64,000 nucleotides of DNA from Treponema sp. (lineage in GTDB: Bacteria; Spirochaetota; Spirochaetia; Treponematales; Treponemataceae). Position numbers and translations under genes: made by a program. This document shows, in pieces, positions 17,522-27,654 of this stretch. The DNA lies in assembly GCA_017963165.1 (NCBI GenBank), contig JAGCTZ010000057.1, positions 43,720 to 107,719 on the forward strand, in the 5' to 3' direction. Below the pieces are notes generated by a model that did not search any database, had not been told where the DNA came from, and saw only the letters and a list, made by a program, of their open reading frames with translations. Position 1 is the stretch's first letter. The number at the start of each line of letters is the position of its first letter.

Positions 17522-20500
17522 TTAATCTTCATCCACAACAGTACGAACAACACGGAAACCAATCTGGTAATTCTTGGTTTCTGGTGTACTACTATTTCTG
17601 GTGTCTACCTGACAGTTTTCTGCAGGATTATTGTAAGCACCACCTCGTCGAACACGATTAGTACCTGATTCAGGTCCTTCGTCTGGAGTGCCAGAAACCA
17701 AAGTATCAGCATACCAGTCCCAACACCATTCAATTACGTTACCACTCATGTCATAAATACCCAAACTGTTTGGATTTTTTCCTTTTACTTCGTGAGTTTT
17801 GTTAGTGGTATTATTACCAGAATACCAGGCATAATCAGTAAGCTCATCTGTGTCATCTGTTCCACTGTATTTTTCTGCTGAAAGTCTAGAACCACCTCTG
17901 GCTATGTATTCCCATTCAGCTTCGGTCGGAAGACGATAACCGTTGGCCTCGTAATCAAATAATATACCACCATCTGGATCGTTGTTAGATTCATCTGATT
18001 CGCTGTAATCAAGCAGCGAATTACTACTGGTATTAGTACTATAGTAGAATCCGTTACCATCCATAGAAATTTTCATGGCAGGATTACTAGCCCAGGTAGA
18101 AACCTCTCTTCCATTTTCAACTTCCCAACCCCTCTCATCTGCAAGATAATATACAGGTTGCAGATTTTCAGCCTTACTTCTAAGGTTGCAGTATATTATT
18201 GCATCATACCAAGTTACGTAATAAACAGGGAAATTATCACCATCACCGTATTGAGAGCTTGGAGAAGTACTATTATATGTACAATATTGTTCATATTCAG
18301 CTTGTGTAACTTCGTGATCACAAACCAACATATCATCTATAATGATGTATTTTCTGTTTCCATACAAAACAGTTGAATTACCAACAGCAGAGTTTATATG
18401 TCTTCCTGGTACATAAACAAAATTCTGCCATTTTGCATAAAGTGTTATATTAGAAGTAATTGGTGTTGCAAAATTGAATTCCGAATCTGAAGGTCCAGGA
18501 TTTTGAACTGTGTACCAACCGTCAAAAGTGTCACCAATTAATGTTGGGTCAGTTGATGGTTGAGTAGCAAGTTGTCCAGAAAGAAGTGCCTGTGATGCAA
18601 TTGGCGAGCCACCATTTGTATTAAAGGTTACTGTATAATTTGGAATAACAGATCGTAAACAACACACTTGATTTTGTGAAGATTTGTCTGACTTCTTTAC
18701 ACTTCCAGAAACAACATTTGCAGACAAAGCATACATTGTTGAACTACCCTCTTCTGCCTGAGAAGAAGACCAATACTGCCCGGCAGTAAGGGCATCTGCA
18801 GCACCATTCGTAACTGAATTAATTGCAGAAATAACTTCAGAAATTCTTGAATAATTTCTGTAAAGATTACAGAGTTCTGCAAAACTTGGAATATACCAAA
18901 GCAAATCATAAGAAGTACCTGCCAGATATGTAGAACCATAATTATTTGCATAATTAAAGGCAGGATAATTCGTAGCAGCTTCGGCGACACCTGTAGAATC
19001 TGTAGTACTAATTGCTCTCCAGTTATCGCTACCATCTGAATCTCCGGAAACAGACTGTATATCTACAATTGTAGAGGTAGAGGTAGACGAGAAATCCGGA
19101 TCTACAGTACTGATTATATCATTAAATTTTGTATTATAACCTGTAGTATTATCTGTTGCCCACGCCAAACCTGTTGAATTTTTATCTATATTCTTAAGAC
19201 CCAAAACAGTTTTTGGAGAACCAGTATTATCAAACTCTACTACAATACCTACTGCATCTTGAATCTGTTTAGTTGTAAATGGAGAATTTGCATTATAAGG
19301 AACAATAGTTCCGTTTTTTAACAGGAGGTCTCCTACAGAATTATTCCACTTTGCATAAAGTACTGTATGAGATGTTATTGGAGTATTAAAATCAAATTCA
19401 GTAGTAAATAAACTGTCGGTATACCAACCTTCAAAAGTACGATTACCATAATCTGAAACTGTTGGTTCTGTTGCTTTTTGTCCACTTGGAACAATTTGAG
19501 TTGTTACTTGTGATACACCATTTGTATTGAAAACAACGGCATAATCTGGCAAAGCTTTTATTTTGCGAACACAACAAATTAGAGCGTTATCATCATCTTT
19601 AAATCCTCCAATAAAATCACCACCAGTATCTGCACCGAAATTAATATGGTAAACGTAAATAGCTTGAGAATTTTGCGAAGAAGACATAAAATTATCTCCA
19701 TATGCATCTGGAATAACATCGGCTGAATCAGCTTGGGCAGTATTCAAAGCAGAAATAACATTATTTAGAATAGCTTTATTATTGAATACATACCATAACT
19801 CTACAATACTTGGCATATACCAGCCATTTTCATAATCTGTGCCCGTTAAGTTAGTAGCTGTTGCAGTTCCATAATTATTTGCATAATCAAATGCAGGATA
19901 ATTAGTTGCAGCATCTGCGGCTCCTATAGGGTCTGTAGAACATACATATGCCCAGTTATCGCTTCCATCCAAATCACCTCTTGCGTACTTTGGTTCTGTT
20001 ACGCCAAAGTGTGACCAGTCATATACAAAATATGGTATTCCTTCATCAGGCATAGATAGACTTGTTCTAACCACAATATCTTCAAATACTGTTTCATTTC
20101 CGGTTGTATTCGCAGGTGCCCAGACTTTCTTAGCATTCTTAAGTCCCATTACACCTCTTGGCTCACCAGTTGTCTGATCTACATCGTAAACTATACCAAC
20201 TGCATTCTGTACTTGTTCCGAAGTGAATGAAGGACTGTCGCTATACAAAACATAAGTACCGTCTTTGAGCAAAAGAGCACCTGCTTTTATATTCCACTTT
20301 GCAAATAAAACTGTATGCTCTGTTATTGGTGTATCAAAATCAAAGGTTGTATCTGATAGTGTTGTTCCGCCGTCTGTTGAAGTGTACCAGCCGGCAAAAG
20401 TGTAACCGTCTTTTGTTGGAATGTCGCTGCCTGTTGGTTCAACGGCCTTTTGACCGCTTGCTACTTTTTGAGTTGCAACAGCAGAACCTCCACTTGTATG

Positions 20501-22210
20501 AAAAATAACACCGTAATCTGGTGCCGGTTTTACTGAACGAACACAAACAACAGAAGGGGAATCCCAATCCTTATTACTACTGAAAATATCACCACTACCA
20601 AAATTTATATACCATGCACCATTTCCAACAGAACCATTTACTTGTGATGATGACCATAAGTAATATGATGTGATGGTTGCTGCTGCATCGTTTTTAACAG
20701 CTTTGATTGCAGCCAAAGCATTATTAATAACTTCATTATTATTATAGATAGTACATAATTCTGCGATACTTGGAATGTACCAGCCGGATGCATAAGATCC
20801 TGTTAAACCTACTGTTGTTGCATATTCATTTACAGAATCAAAGGCAGGATAATTTGTTTGGGCATCTGTTGTACCTTCCGTATCAATAGCACAAATATAA
20901 GCCCAGTTATCGCTGCCATCTGTATCACCTGTAAAGGTTGCTGTAGATGCATTAGAATTATCAGGCACAGGTGTACAAATTATAGATTCAAACTTAGTCG
21001 AATATCCTGTTGTGTTATATGTAGCCCAGGAACCACCGTTAGTATTTTTTAATCCTACAACACCCATAACCTCATTGTCCTGGTCAAAACCATAAACGAC
21101 ACCTACAGCATTGTTTACCTGTTCTTCGGTTATTGTACTATAAGACACATAAGAACCATCATTAAGCAAAACATCGCCTAAATTGATTTGTGTAAATTTT
21201 GCATAGAATTCTTTACTTTGCTTTGTGTTTTGAGGAATAGAAGTTACCGGGCCATCCTCTAATAATGAATCGGTATACCAGCCGGCAAAATAATAACCCG
21301 GCTTTGACATTTGAGGTAGTGTTACCGCATATTTACTTGTAAACTTTAATGGAGCAAAACCTTGGAAGGTGCCTCCATTGGTATTGTAGGTAATACTGTA
21401 TACATCATTCAAAGCAATATTCCATTCTGCGGTTGTGCACATACCATCTACAACCCCCACAAAAGCAGGAATTGGTGAATTAATACTTACATAACCATTT
21501 GTTGCATCGCCGGCAAAGAATTCCAGCTCAAGGTAATAAGTTCCGGCTGGGATTCGGGTTGCGCCGCCGTCTAAAGAAGTTTTGTTGTAAGTTACTTTTC
21601 GGGTTCCGGTGCCGGCTGCTTCGAAGGTTGTAATTGCGTCTGTTGCATGGGTTGTAGCTTTGTCTTCTGACTTGAGCGTTGCAACTACTTTTGTGACTTC
21701 GGAATCTGGAGCATCCTTGTCGTTAAAGCTTACTGTAATGTTGATGCCGTTTGCTGATGTATCTGAAGTTGCAAGTGTAAATACTATATTGGCTGTTGAA
21801 CCTGCAGTAATTGTCAGGTTTTTATTTGCGCTAAAAGTTACTCCGTTCAAATCGGCATAAAGGGTAAGATACCAGGTGCCCGGATCAATAAGAACAGGCT
21901 TATTTGCAATGTCTGCAAGCGATTTACCACTTCCGCCTGCAAGGGTTATTTTAGTGCCTGTTTCTGTTGTTGAACCTTTTAATTCGACATTAGTGAGTAA
22001 AAGTTTGTTTGCCTCTTCATCCGGGGTCAATGTTGTAATTGCACGGCAAGAAACATCGCTTATAACCAGATAAGTTTTTGCCTTTTTACCAGATTTTGGT
22101 TTTGATAAACTTAATTCGTTATTACAAGAAGCAAGTCCCAGGAATGCGAATACTGTTCCCAATAAAACAGTTGATTTTACTAATTTCTTTATCATATTTG
22201 TATGTTTCAT
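17522..22210 (-). CDS. Giant surface lipoprotein: N-terminal shared domain, InlB B-repeats, DUF1566-like domains, FGE-like C-terminus
   Basis: 1,562 residues. The signal peptide ends FLGLASC, a lipobox, so the protein is lipid-anchored. Residues about 44-280 are a domain shared with the next two genes upstream (FTAN-like blocks GTWYLTLYADLNGVTFSAN and FVGVVDGMCTTAEWNIALND). Then InlB-type B-repeats (YNTNGGTFQGF..., GWYTD) alternate with three DUF1566-like domains (each with GDSDGSDNW, ATNYPAF, WYIPS.AELC, YWSSSQ). The last 270 residues are a formylglycine-generating-enzyme/SUMF1-like domain (ADYAWYSGNN, GNVIEWCWDWY, RRGGAYNNPAENC, IGFRVV). Last gene of the operon, 14 nt after its neighbour. 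Likely binds host or plant material or other surface ligands; no enzymatic residues are claimed. Confidence 0.85.
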   Translation of the reverse strand: MKHTNMIKKLVKSTVLLGTVFAFLGLASCNNELSLSKPKSGKKAKTYLVISDVSCRAITTLTPDEEANKLLLTNVELKGSTTETGTKITLAGGSGKSLADIANKPVLIDPGTWYLTLYADLNGVTFSANKNLTITAGSTANIVFTLATSDTSANGINITVSFNDKDAPDSEVTKVVATLKSEDKATTHATDAITTFEAAGTGTRKVTYNKTSLDGGATRIPAGTYYLELEFFAGDATNGYVSINSPIPAFVGVVDGMCTTAEWNIALNDVYSITYNTNGGTFQGFAPLKFTSKYAVTLPQMSKPGYYFAGWYTDSLLEDGPVTSIPQNTKQSKEFYAKFTQINLGDVLLNDGSYVSYSTITEEQVNNAVGVVYGFDQDNEVMGVVGLKNTNGGSWATYNTTGYSTKFESIICTPVPDNSNASTATFTGDTDGSDNWAYICAIDTEGTTDAQTNYPAFDSVNEYATTVGLTGSYASGWYIPSIAELCTIYNNNEVINNALAAIKAVKNDAAATITSYYLWSSSQVNGSVGNGAWYINFGSGDIFSSNKDWDSPSVVCVRSVKPAPDYGVIFHTSGGSAVATQKVASGQKAVEPTGSDIPTKDGYTFAGWYTSTDGGTTLSDTTFDFDTPITEHTVLFAKWNIKAGALLLKDGTYVLYSDSPSFTSEQVQNAVGIVYDVDQTTGEPRGVMGLKNAKKVWAPANTTGNETVFEDIVVRTSLSMPDEGIPYFVYDWSHFGVTEPKYARGDLDGSDNWAYVCSTDPIGAADAATNYPAFDYANNYGTATATNLTGTDYENGWYMPSIVELWYVFNNKAILNNVISALNTAQADSADVIPDAYGDNFMSSSQNSQAIYVYHINFGADTGGDFIGGFKDDDNALICCVRKIKALPDYAVVFNTNGVSQVTTQIVPSGQKATEPTVSDYGNRTFEGWYTDSLFTTEFDFNTPITSHTVLYAKWNNSVGDLLLKNGTIVPYNANSPFTTKQIQDAVGIVVEFDNTGSPKTVLGLKNIDKNSTGLAWATDNTTGYNTKFNDIISTVDPDFSSTSTSTIVDIQSVSGDSDGSDNWRAISTTDSTGVAEAATNYPAFNYANNYGSTYLAGTSYDLLWYIPSFAELCNLYRNYSRISEVISAINSVTNGAADALTAGQYWSSSQAEEGSSTMYALSANVVSGSVKKSDKSSQNQVCCLRSVIPNYTVTFNTNGGSPIASQALLSGQLATQPSTDPTLIGDTFDGWYTVQNPGPSDSEFNFATPITSNITLYAKWQNFVYVPGRHINSAVGNSTVLYGNRKYIIIDDMLVCDHEVTQAEYEQYCTYNSTSPSSQYGDGDNFPVYYVTWYDAIIYCNLRSKAENLQPVYYLADERGWEVENGREVSTWASNPAMKISMDGNGFYYSTNTSSNSLLDYSESDESNNDPDGGILFDYEANGYRLPTEAEWEYIARGGSRLSAEKYSGTDDTDELTDYAWYSGNNTTNKTHEVKGKNPNSLGIYDMSGNVIEWCWDWYADTLVSGTPDEGPESGTNRVRRGGAYNNPAENCQVDTRNSSTPETKNYQIGFRVVRTVVDED

Positions 22211-22224
22211 TTTTCACCCGCTCC

Positions 22225-25200
22225 TTAGTTTATTTTTATCTGTGCAAAGTAAGAATAAGCCTTTCCGCTTGAATCTGTTGCTTCAAGAGAAATATTATAA
22301 ATACCGGAAGCCCAGCTTGAAGTATTAACTTCCAGAACATTTGTTGTAGCTTCTTCTGTACCGTCTATGTACCACTTATACGTTCCACCCGATTGTGGTG
22401 TACTTGCAGTAAAGGTGATTGTACCGCCACCTGCTATTACTCCTTCATCAGAAACAGCCGAATCACCAGAAGTTACATTTACAGTTACATCGGAAGAATC
22501 AATGCCAAAGCCAGCCTGAACGGAACCGGCACCAGTCTGATATAGTTTTACCATTGAACTTTGATATTTAAGATCCCAATAAGTTGTAACTCCATCAACC
22601 GTAAGAGGTGTTATAGCAAATTTCTTTGTTGTCATTGAAGATGTATAACCACCTGTAATTATTGTTTTGCTTACATTGTATGAATCACCGGATCTTATAG
22701 GGGTAAGCTGTGCAACAATTCCATTATGAGTAAGGACAGAACAATCAGAATCTTGATCTGCACCTTTTGAAATTATATTAAGATAATGGCCGGCACCATA
22801 TTCACTTAAATAAATATCATGCTTTCCATTATCACCGGCAGGAATCCAGGTTCCACCACCAATTGAAAGATTTCCATTTTGATAGATTGCACCACCTTGT
22901 CCATTTGAGCCAACAGCGTTATAAGCCATAGTACCAATAGTAGTATTACCATTATACATAGCAACATTTGAACTTCCGCTTATGAAGATACCACCGCCTT
23001 GTGATTCTGCATAGTTGTAGTAAATACCACCTGTGAAGCTTTGTGATGAATCAGGATATTCGTGCTGGTATGATCCAAACAATTCTGATGAACCCATGTA
23101 CAAAGAACTATAGTTATAAATACCACCACCATTTCGTCCGGCGTAATTTGCATAAGTTGTGTTTCCGTTTGAGTATGTAGCAACTGTAGTTGCATTTTTG
23201 TTTCCGATAACTGCATTGTTGTACATATATACCAACCAGTTATTATATACACCACCACCATCGAGCGTTGCTCTATTTCCTGTAATTGTTGCATCAGAAA
23301 TCCAGAGAGTACCATCAGTATAAACACCGGCACCGTTTTCGGCGTAGTTTCCGGCAATGACTGTATCACCATCAAGCGTTACTTTTGCAGGCTCATCTTC
23401 CGGATCTTTACCTACATAAAGACCTCCACCATTTCCATGACCACTTGTTTTAGTATTATTTCCGCCGGTAATCTTGATATTCTTAAGAATTATAGATTTT
23501 GATGTTGGAGTTGTAATAGAAAGAACAGCCGTATCTGTTGCATCTGTAAAGCCGCCGTCAAATCCATCTTGCGGGTTGCCGGCAACAGCAGGAGTATTTG
23601 CACCTTCGATTGTAACAGATGTCAAATATACACTATCTGGTAACAAAGTTGAATCAATAACGGTTGCCCCAGTTAACACTCCATCAAGCTTAATTGTCCA
23701 GTCGCTGGCATAAACTGTACTTCCTCTAACAATTTCGAATGCCTGTTCTAAGGTCTTAAAGGCACAAGACTGTATTCCACCATAGTTTACGGTTGAAGAA
23801 GGATTTACATAGAGAACAGGAGAAGAGCCTGCATTCTGCCATTGTGCGTAAACAGATACATCTTGAGCAGGAGATTTTGGAATTGCTGTAACAACAGTTC
23901 CGCCGCTTTCCTCTGTATACCAGCCCATGAATATCTTACCAGCCTTTTTAAGAGCAGGAAGAGTTATATCATCTTCCAGATTTGCAAAGGTTGTTATTAA
24001 ACTTTGTCCTCCAAGAGTAGTTCCTCCATCTATTCCAAAATAAGAAATTGTAGGAATTGTCGCAGATGGTTTTCCTATAGTGTCGAAGAAATAAATATGC
24101 TTAGCACCACCATCAGTAGCCGAAACAGGAGTTGTTGCAAACTTAGTAAACTCAGATACAAGACTTGCATCTGCATCTTCGGCTAATGCAAGCATAGGAG
24201 TTGTTCTTCCTACATTTTGAGGTGTAACTATCGGAGTAGATTCATAAATTTCCAGATTTGCAGAATCTTGTGTATCAACTCTTGTAAGCTCATCAGTTAT
24301 TTCGATTGTTACATAATCTGGTAAATAAATGTCGTTGTCAGAAGTAATAAGCGCTGAACCACCAATAGTGATTACACCGGAAATATTTTCTGAATCGATA
24401 TCTTTTTCATGGAAACCAATAGCATTACCTAAAGTATCTGCATGGTTTCCACTGATTTTACCACCAGTCATTGTAAAGGAAGCGATAGATGATCCAGATG
24501 CCTGAATACATACACCTCCACCATTTGCTTTAGAAGACGTGTTGGTATTTTCACGGCCGGTTGGATCTTGTTCTACTACAGTATTTCCGGAAATCTCTCC
24601 ATCTTCCATTATAAACGATGCGCCTGCTTTTACATAAACACCACCACCAAAAGTAGGTGTACTTGTAGAATTATTATATACGCAAGATTTATTATTGATA
24701 ATTTTTCCGCCTGTCATTTTAAAGGTACCTGCGTAAACACAAACACCGGCACCGTTATACCACTGATTACTACCAGGTACCAGACTATTTGTGAAACCAA
24801 CTTGTGTGTTTCCAGAAATTTCACCACCATTCATAGTGAAGTTTCCTTCTACCAATATTGAACTTCCTTGAGCGGAATTGTTTTTAATGGTTCCGCCGTC
24901 CATTGTAAAGATACCACCCTGCTTTACATAAACGGCACTAATCATCATATCAAAACCTTGAATTGTCGAACCACTCTTCATTACGAGTGTACCGCCATCT
25001 TCTACAGAAACAGCTCCCTTTGGATTTATACTGCTACCACTTCCAACAAGATTTGCACCGTCATCAAGAGTTACAGTTGCACCTTCATTAATCTTTATTG
25101 CAACACCATCCATATAATCTTGTGCAGAAGAAACTGCTATTTTCATATTTTTAATTGTTACAGCCGTCGAAATATCTAAAACAGGAGTAGTATTAGACAT

Positions 25201-27639
25201 AGTTGTAGAATTAATACCGTCATCTGCCGTTGCACCCTGTAAAAGGAGTGAGCTTATAGGTAAGTTATTGCCAATTTGAACGGAATGCTCTTCTGTCAAT
25301 CCGGATACTGTAATTGTGTAATCTCTTGCTTCATCATTGAAAACCGCAATTCTATTAATAGCACCTTGAATTGTTGCAAGAGGTGCAGAAGCAGTTCCTG
25401 CGGCGTTATCATTACCAATACTTGTATCTGCATTTACATAAATATCCTGAATAGGTGTATACCAAACGGCTTCGAGAGTTATGTTTTCATAAACACTCTC
25501 ATAAGAATAGAAAGTGTCATCGTCATCGTATGGGTCTGGGTCTTCAAAAATGAACTGTTCGCGAACTGTTGTACCTGAATTATAATCGTAGTGTTCATAC
25601 CACCAGCCGGCAAACACTTTTCCTTCCTGTTCAACTAATTGGTCGGTAACATCCGGTATATTTGAACCACAAAGAACAGAATCAGAAGAAATAGAACCTG
25701 TGCCATCGCCAGTATAGGTTATAGTACAATAATAGTTCAGGCGGCCCCCATCATCTATTACCCAATCCGGGTCATTTGTAGCATTAGGATTTGGTTTAAT
25801 ATGGAAATATTCATAATTATCTTCTATTTTGACACTATCGGATTCTTCATAAACAAATTGGTCTCCACTATTATTATAGTATCCATAATAAGGATCTTGT
25901 GGGGTAATCGTTATAGAAGCACCATCCCACAAAACACCATAAAGATTTATTGTTTGAGAATAAGTTTCTGGGTAAAGATCATCAACAACAGGTGCACCAG
26001 ATACATAAACTTTGGAGTCATCTGATGCATATATGCCGGTACCATATGCATAATTCTGATTTGAAGAAACATTGTTTTCTATAATACCGCCCTGGAGATA
26101 CAAGTAAGCGTTTTCTCCAAGATATACACCAGGACCATATCTGTCCGTAGTATTTCCTGTAATAAGAGTTCCGTCAGATATAGTAACTGTAGAATCGTCT
26201 CTTACATAAAGACCAGAGCCATTGTTACCTGTAATACTACCACCTGTAATCATCAAATCCTGAATTTCAAGAGAGTTTGAAGTTGACTCTACATCAAGAA
26301 CGTAGCTTCCAGCCGTACCAACAATCTTATCTTGAGGCTTGCCATCATCGCCAATGCCATTCTTTCCCTTAAGAACAACATCCTGCTTATTTATAGCCTC
26401 TGCAGGTTTAAATGTCTGCGAAGCATTAAGAGTTCCATCAACTTCAATTATCCATGGAGTATTTTCAGTTCTATTAGTTTCAAGCTCATTAATTTTGTCT
26501 GCAGCGTGCTGAATAGAATCCAAAGCTTCGCCTTTTATTACATTCGCTGATGACGAGCCTTCCGGGCTTACTGTAATTGTATTAATAAATACGCCGTAGA
26601 AATCCTGTGTACCTAATGAACCTTGAGCAACTGTTGAAGCAGAAGTTGTCATATCAGCATCGGCATACCAGCCCATAAACAGGTAATTGTCGTTTTCTAC
26701 AGCCGGAATTGTAATAGTCGGAGTTTTTCTTGAATAGCGGTTAGTAAGAACAGAGCCTCCTGCCGGAGTTGCAACAAAGTTATCGTCTTGCTCACCGTTT
26801 ATAATATAGTGATAATTAATCTTATAAGATTCGTTCAAATCAAGCGAAAGAGAGCCTGTTGTTGTAATACCTTTTGCAATACCTACAAAGTTTTCGCTTG
26901 TGTTTAAGGCTTCTGTAATATTTAAATCATAGAATTCGAATACAAGCCAATAAGTTCCATTTTGCAGTCTTTCATTTTCATCTGCAACGCTGCGTGAATA
27001 ATTTACAGAGAAGGTTTTATTTGTAGAGGCATTTGAAGCAGCAACAAAATCATCAGCAGTAAATTCTTTTGTATTTATTGGTGTAGCATTAGCAACACGA
27101 GCATCGGCAGCATAAAAAAGCTTTGCAACAACTTTGTAATCTTGTTTTACTCCCGGTATTGTAAAGCTCATTTTTATGTTCATACCACCGTAAGTTACCT
27201 GCGGTTTAAGAGTCATGCTAAGTGTATTTATAGAACCCATCTGTATGGTCATGGTTTTGGTGCCGGAAAAAGAAACATCATTCTTTTTTGCGGTAAGTGT
27301 AAAATGCCAGACTCCATTTGAATCAAGAGGAATAAGAACATCTTTTATCTGAGCATAAGTTGCGGGTTCGTTAAACTCAATTTCATCAGCTGTGTGAGTT
27401 CCCGGATATCCTTTAAGGACTATGTCTGTAAGATTTTCTACATTATAGTCTCCCGTAGCAGGATTTATATTTCGGCCAAGCTCCGAGACAATATCTATAT
27501 CGCCTAACTTAATATAAGTTTTTCCGTCGGGACTTTTAGTTGTTTTCTGCCTGTTTGATTCCTGGAAACCATTTGAGCAGGAAAAAAGTGTAAATAATAA
27601 AGCTGCTGTTATAATAAATATTGATTTTCTTGTTTTCAT
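22225..27639 (-). CDS. Giant surface lipoprotein with right-handed beta-helix and InlB B-repeats
   Basis: 1,804 residues. Signal peptide MKTRKSIFIITAALLFTLFSC with lipobox FFSC-type end. The start at 27639 is preferred over 27648 because AAGGAG directly abuts the earlier ATG. A shared N-terminal domain (about 40-275) is followed by an InlB-type repeat, then long stretches of beta-helix coils (repeats of the form GGGVY...F.M..G.ISGN, such as GGGVYVKAGASFIMEDGEIS) interrupted by InlB repeats, and a C-terminal Ig/PKD-like domain (TYKWYIDG, GIYNISLEATDSSGKAYSYF). The helix motif recalls chlamydial Pmp and pectate-lyase-like folds. Probably a surface adhesin. 6 nt after the upstream gene. Confidence 0.85.
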   Translation of the reverse strand: MKTRKSIFIITAALLFTLFSCSNGFQESNRQKTTKSPDGKTYIKLGDIDIVSELGRNINPATGDYNVENLTDIVLKGYPGTHTADEIEFNEPATYAQIKDVLIPLDSNGVWHFTLTAKKNDVSFSGTKTMTIQMGSINTLSMTLKPQVTYGGMNIKMSFTIPGVKQDYKVVAKLFYAADARVANATPINTKEFTADDFVAASNASTNKTFSVNYSRSVADENERLQNGTYWLVFEFYDLNITEALNTSENFVGIAKGITTTGSLSLDLNESYKINYHYIINGEQDDNFVATPAGGSVLTNRYSRKTPTITIPAVENDNYLFMGWYADADMTTSASTVAQGSLGTQDFYGVFINTITVSPEGSSSANVIKGEALDSIQHAADKINELETNRTENTPWIIEVDGTLNASQTFKPAEAINKQDVVLKGKNGIGDDGKPQDKIVGTAGSYVLDVESTSNSLEIQDLMITGGSITGNNGSGLYVRDDSTVTISDGTLITGNTTDRYGPGVYLGENAYLYLQGGIIENNVSSNQNYAYGTGIYASDDSKVYVSGAPVVDDLYPETYSQTINLYGVLWDGASITITPQDPYYGYYNNSGDQFVYEESDSVKIEDNYEYFHIKPNPNATNDPDWVIDDGGRLNYYCTITYTGDGTGSISSDSVLCGSNIPDVTDQLVEQEGKVFAGWWYEHYDYNSGTTVREQFIFEDPDPYDDDDTFYSYESVYENITLEAVWYTPIQDIYVNADTSIGNDNAAGTASAPLATIQGAINRIAVFNDEARDYTITVSGLTEEHSVQIGNNLPISSLLLQGATADDGINSTTMSNTTPVLDISTAVTIKNMKIAVSSAQDYMDGVAIKINEGATVTLDDGANLVGSGSSINPKGAVSVEDGGTLVMKSGSTIQGFDMMISAVYVKQGGIFTMDGGTIKNNSAQGSSILVEGNFTMNGGEISGNTQVGFTNSLVPGSNQWYNGAGVCVYAGTFKMTGGKIINNKSCVYNNSTSTPTFGGGVYVKAGASFIMEDGEISGNTVVEQDPTGRENTNTSSKANGGGVCIQASGSSIASFTMTGGKISGNHADTLGNAIGFHEKDIDSENISGVITIGGSALITSDNDIYLPDYVTIEITDELTRVDTQDSANLEIYESTPIVTPQNVGRTTPMLALAEDADASLVSEFTKFATTPVSATDGGAKHIYFFDTIGKPSATIPTISYFGIDGGTTLGGQSLITTFANLEDDITLPALKKAGKIFMGWYTEESGGTVVTAIPKSPAQDVSVYAQWQNAGSSPVLYVNPSSTVNYGGIQSCAFKTLEQAFEIVRGSTVYASDWTIKLDGVLTGATVIDSTLLPDSVYLTSVTIEGANTPAVAGNPQDGFDGGFTDATDTAVLSITTPTSKSIILKNIKITGGNNTKTSGHGNGGGLYVGKDPEDEPAKVTLDGDTVIAGNYAENGAGVYTDGTLWISDATITGNRATLDGGGVYNNWLVYMYNNAVIGNKNATTVATYSNGNTTYANYAGRNGGGIYNYSSLYMGSSELFGSYQHEYPDSSQSFTGGIYYNYAESQGGGIFISGSSNVAMYNGNTTIGTMAYNAVGSNGQGGAIYQNGNLSIGGGTWIPAGDNGKHDIYLSEYGAGHYLNIISKGADQDSDCSVLTHNGIVAQLTPIRSGDSYNVSKTIITGGYTSSMTTKKFAITPLTVDGVTTYWDLKYQSSMVKLYQTGAGSVQAGFGIDSSDVTVNVTSGDSAVSDEGVIAGGGTITFTASTPQSGGTYKWYIDGTEEATTNVLEVNTSSWASGIYNISLEATDSSGKAYSYFAQIKIN

Positions 27640-27654
27640 AATTACCATCTCCTT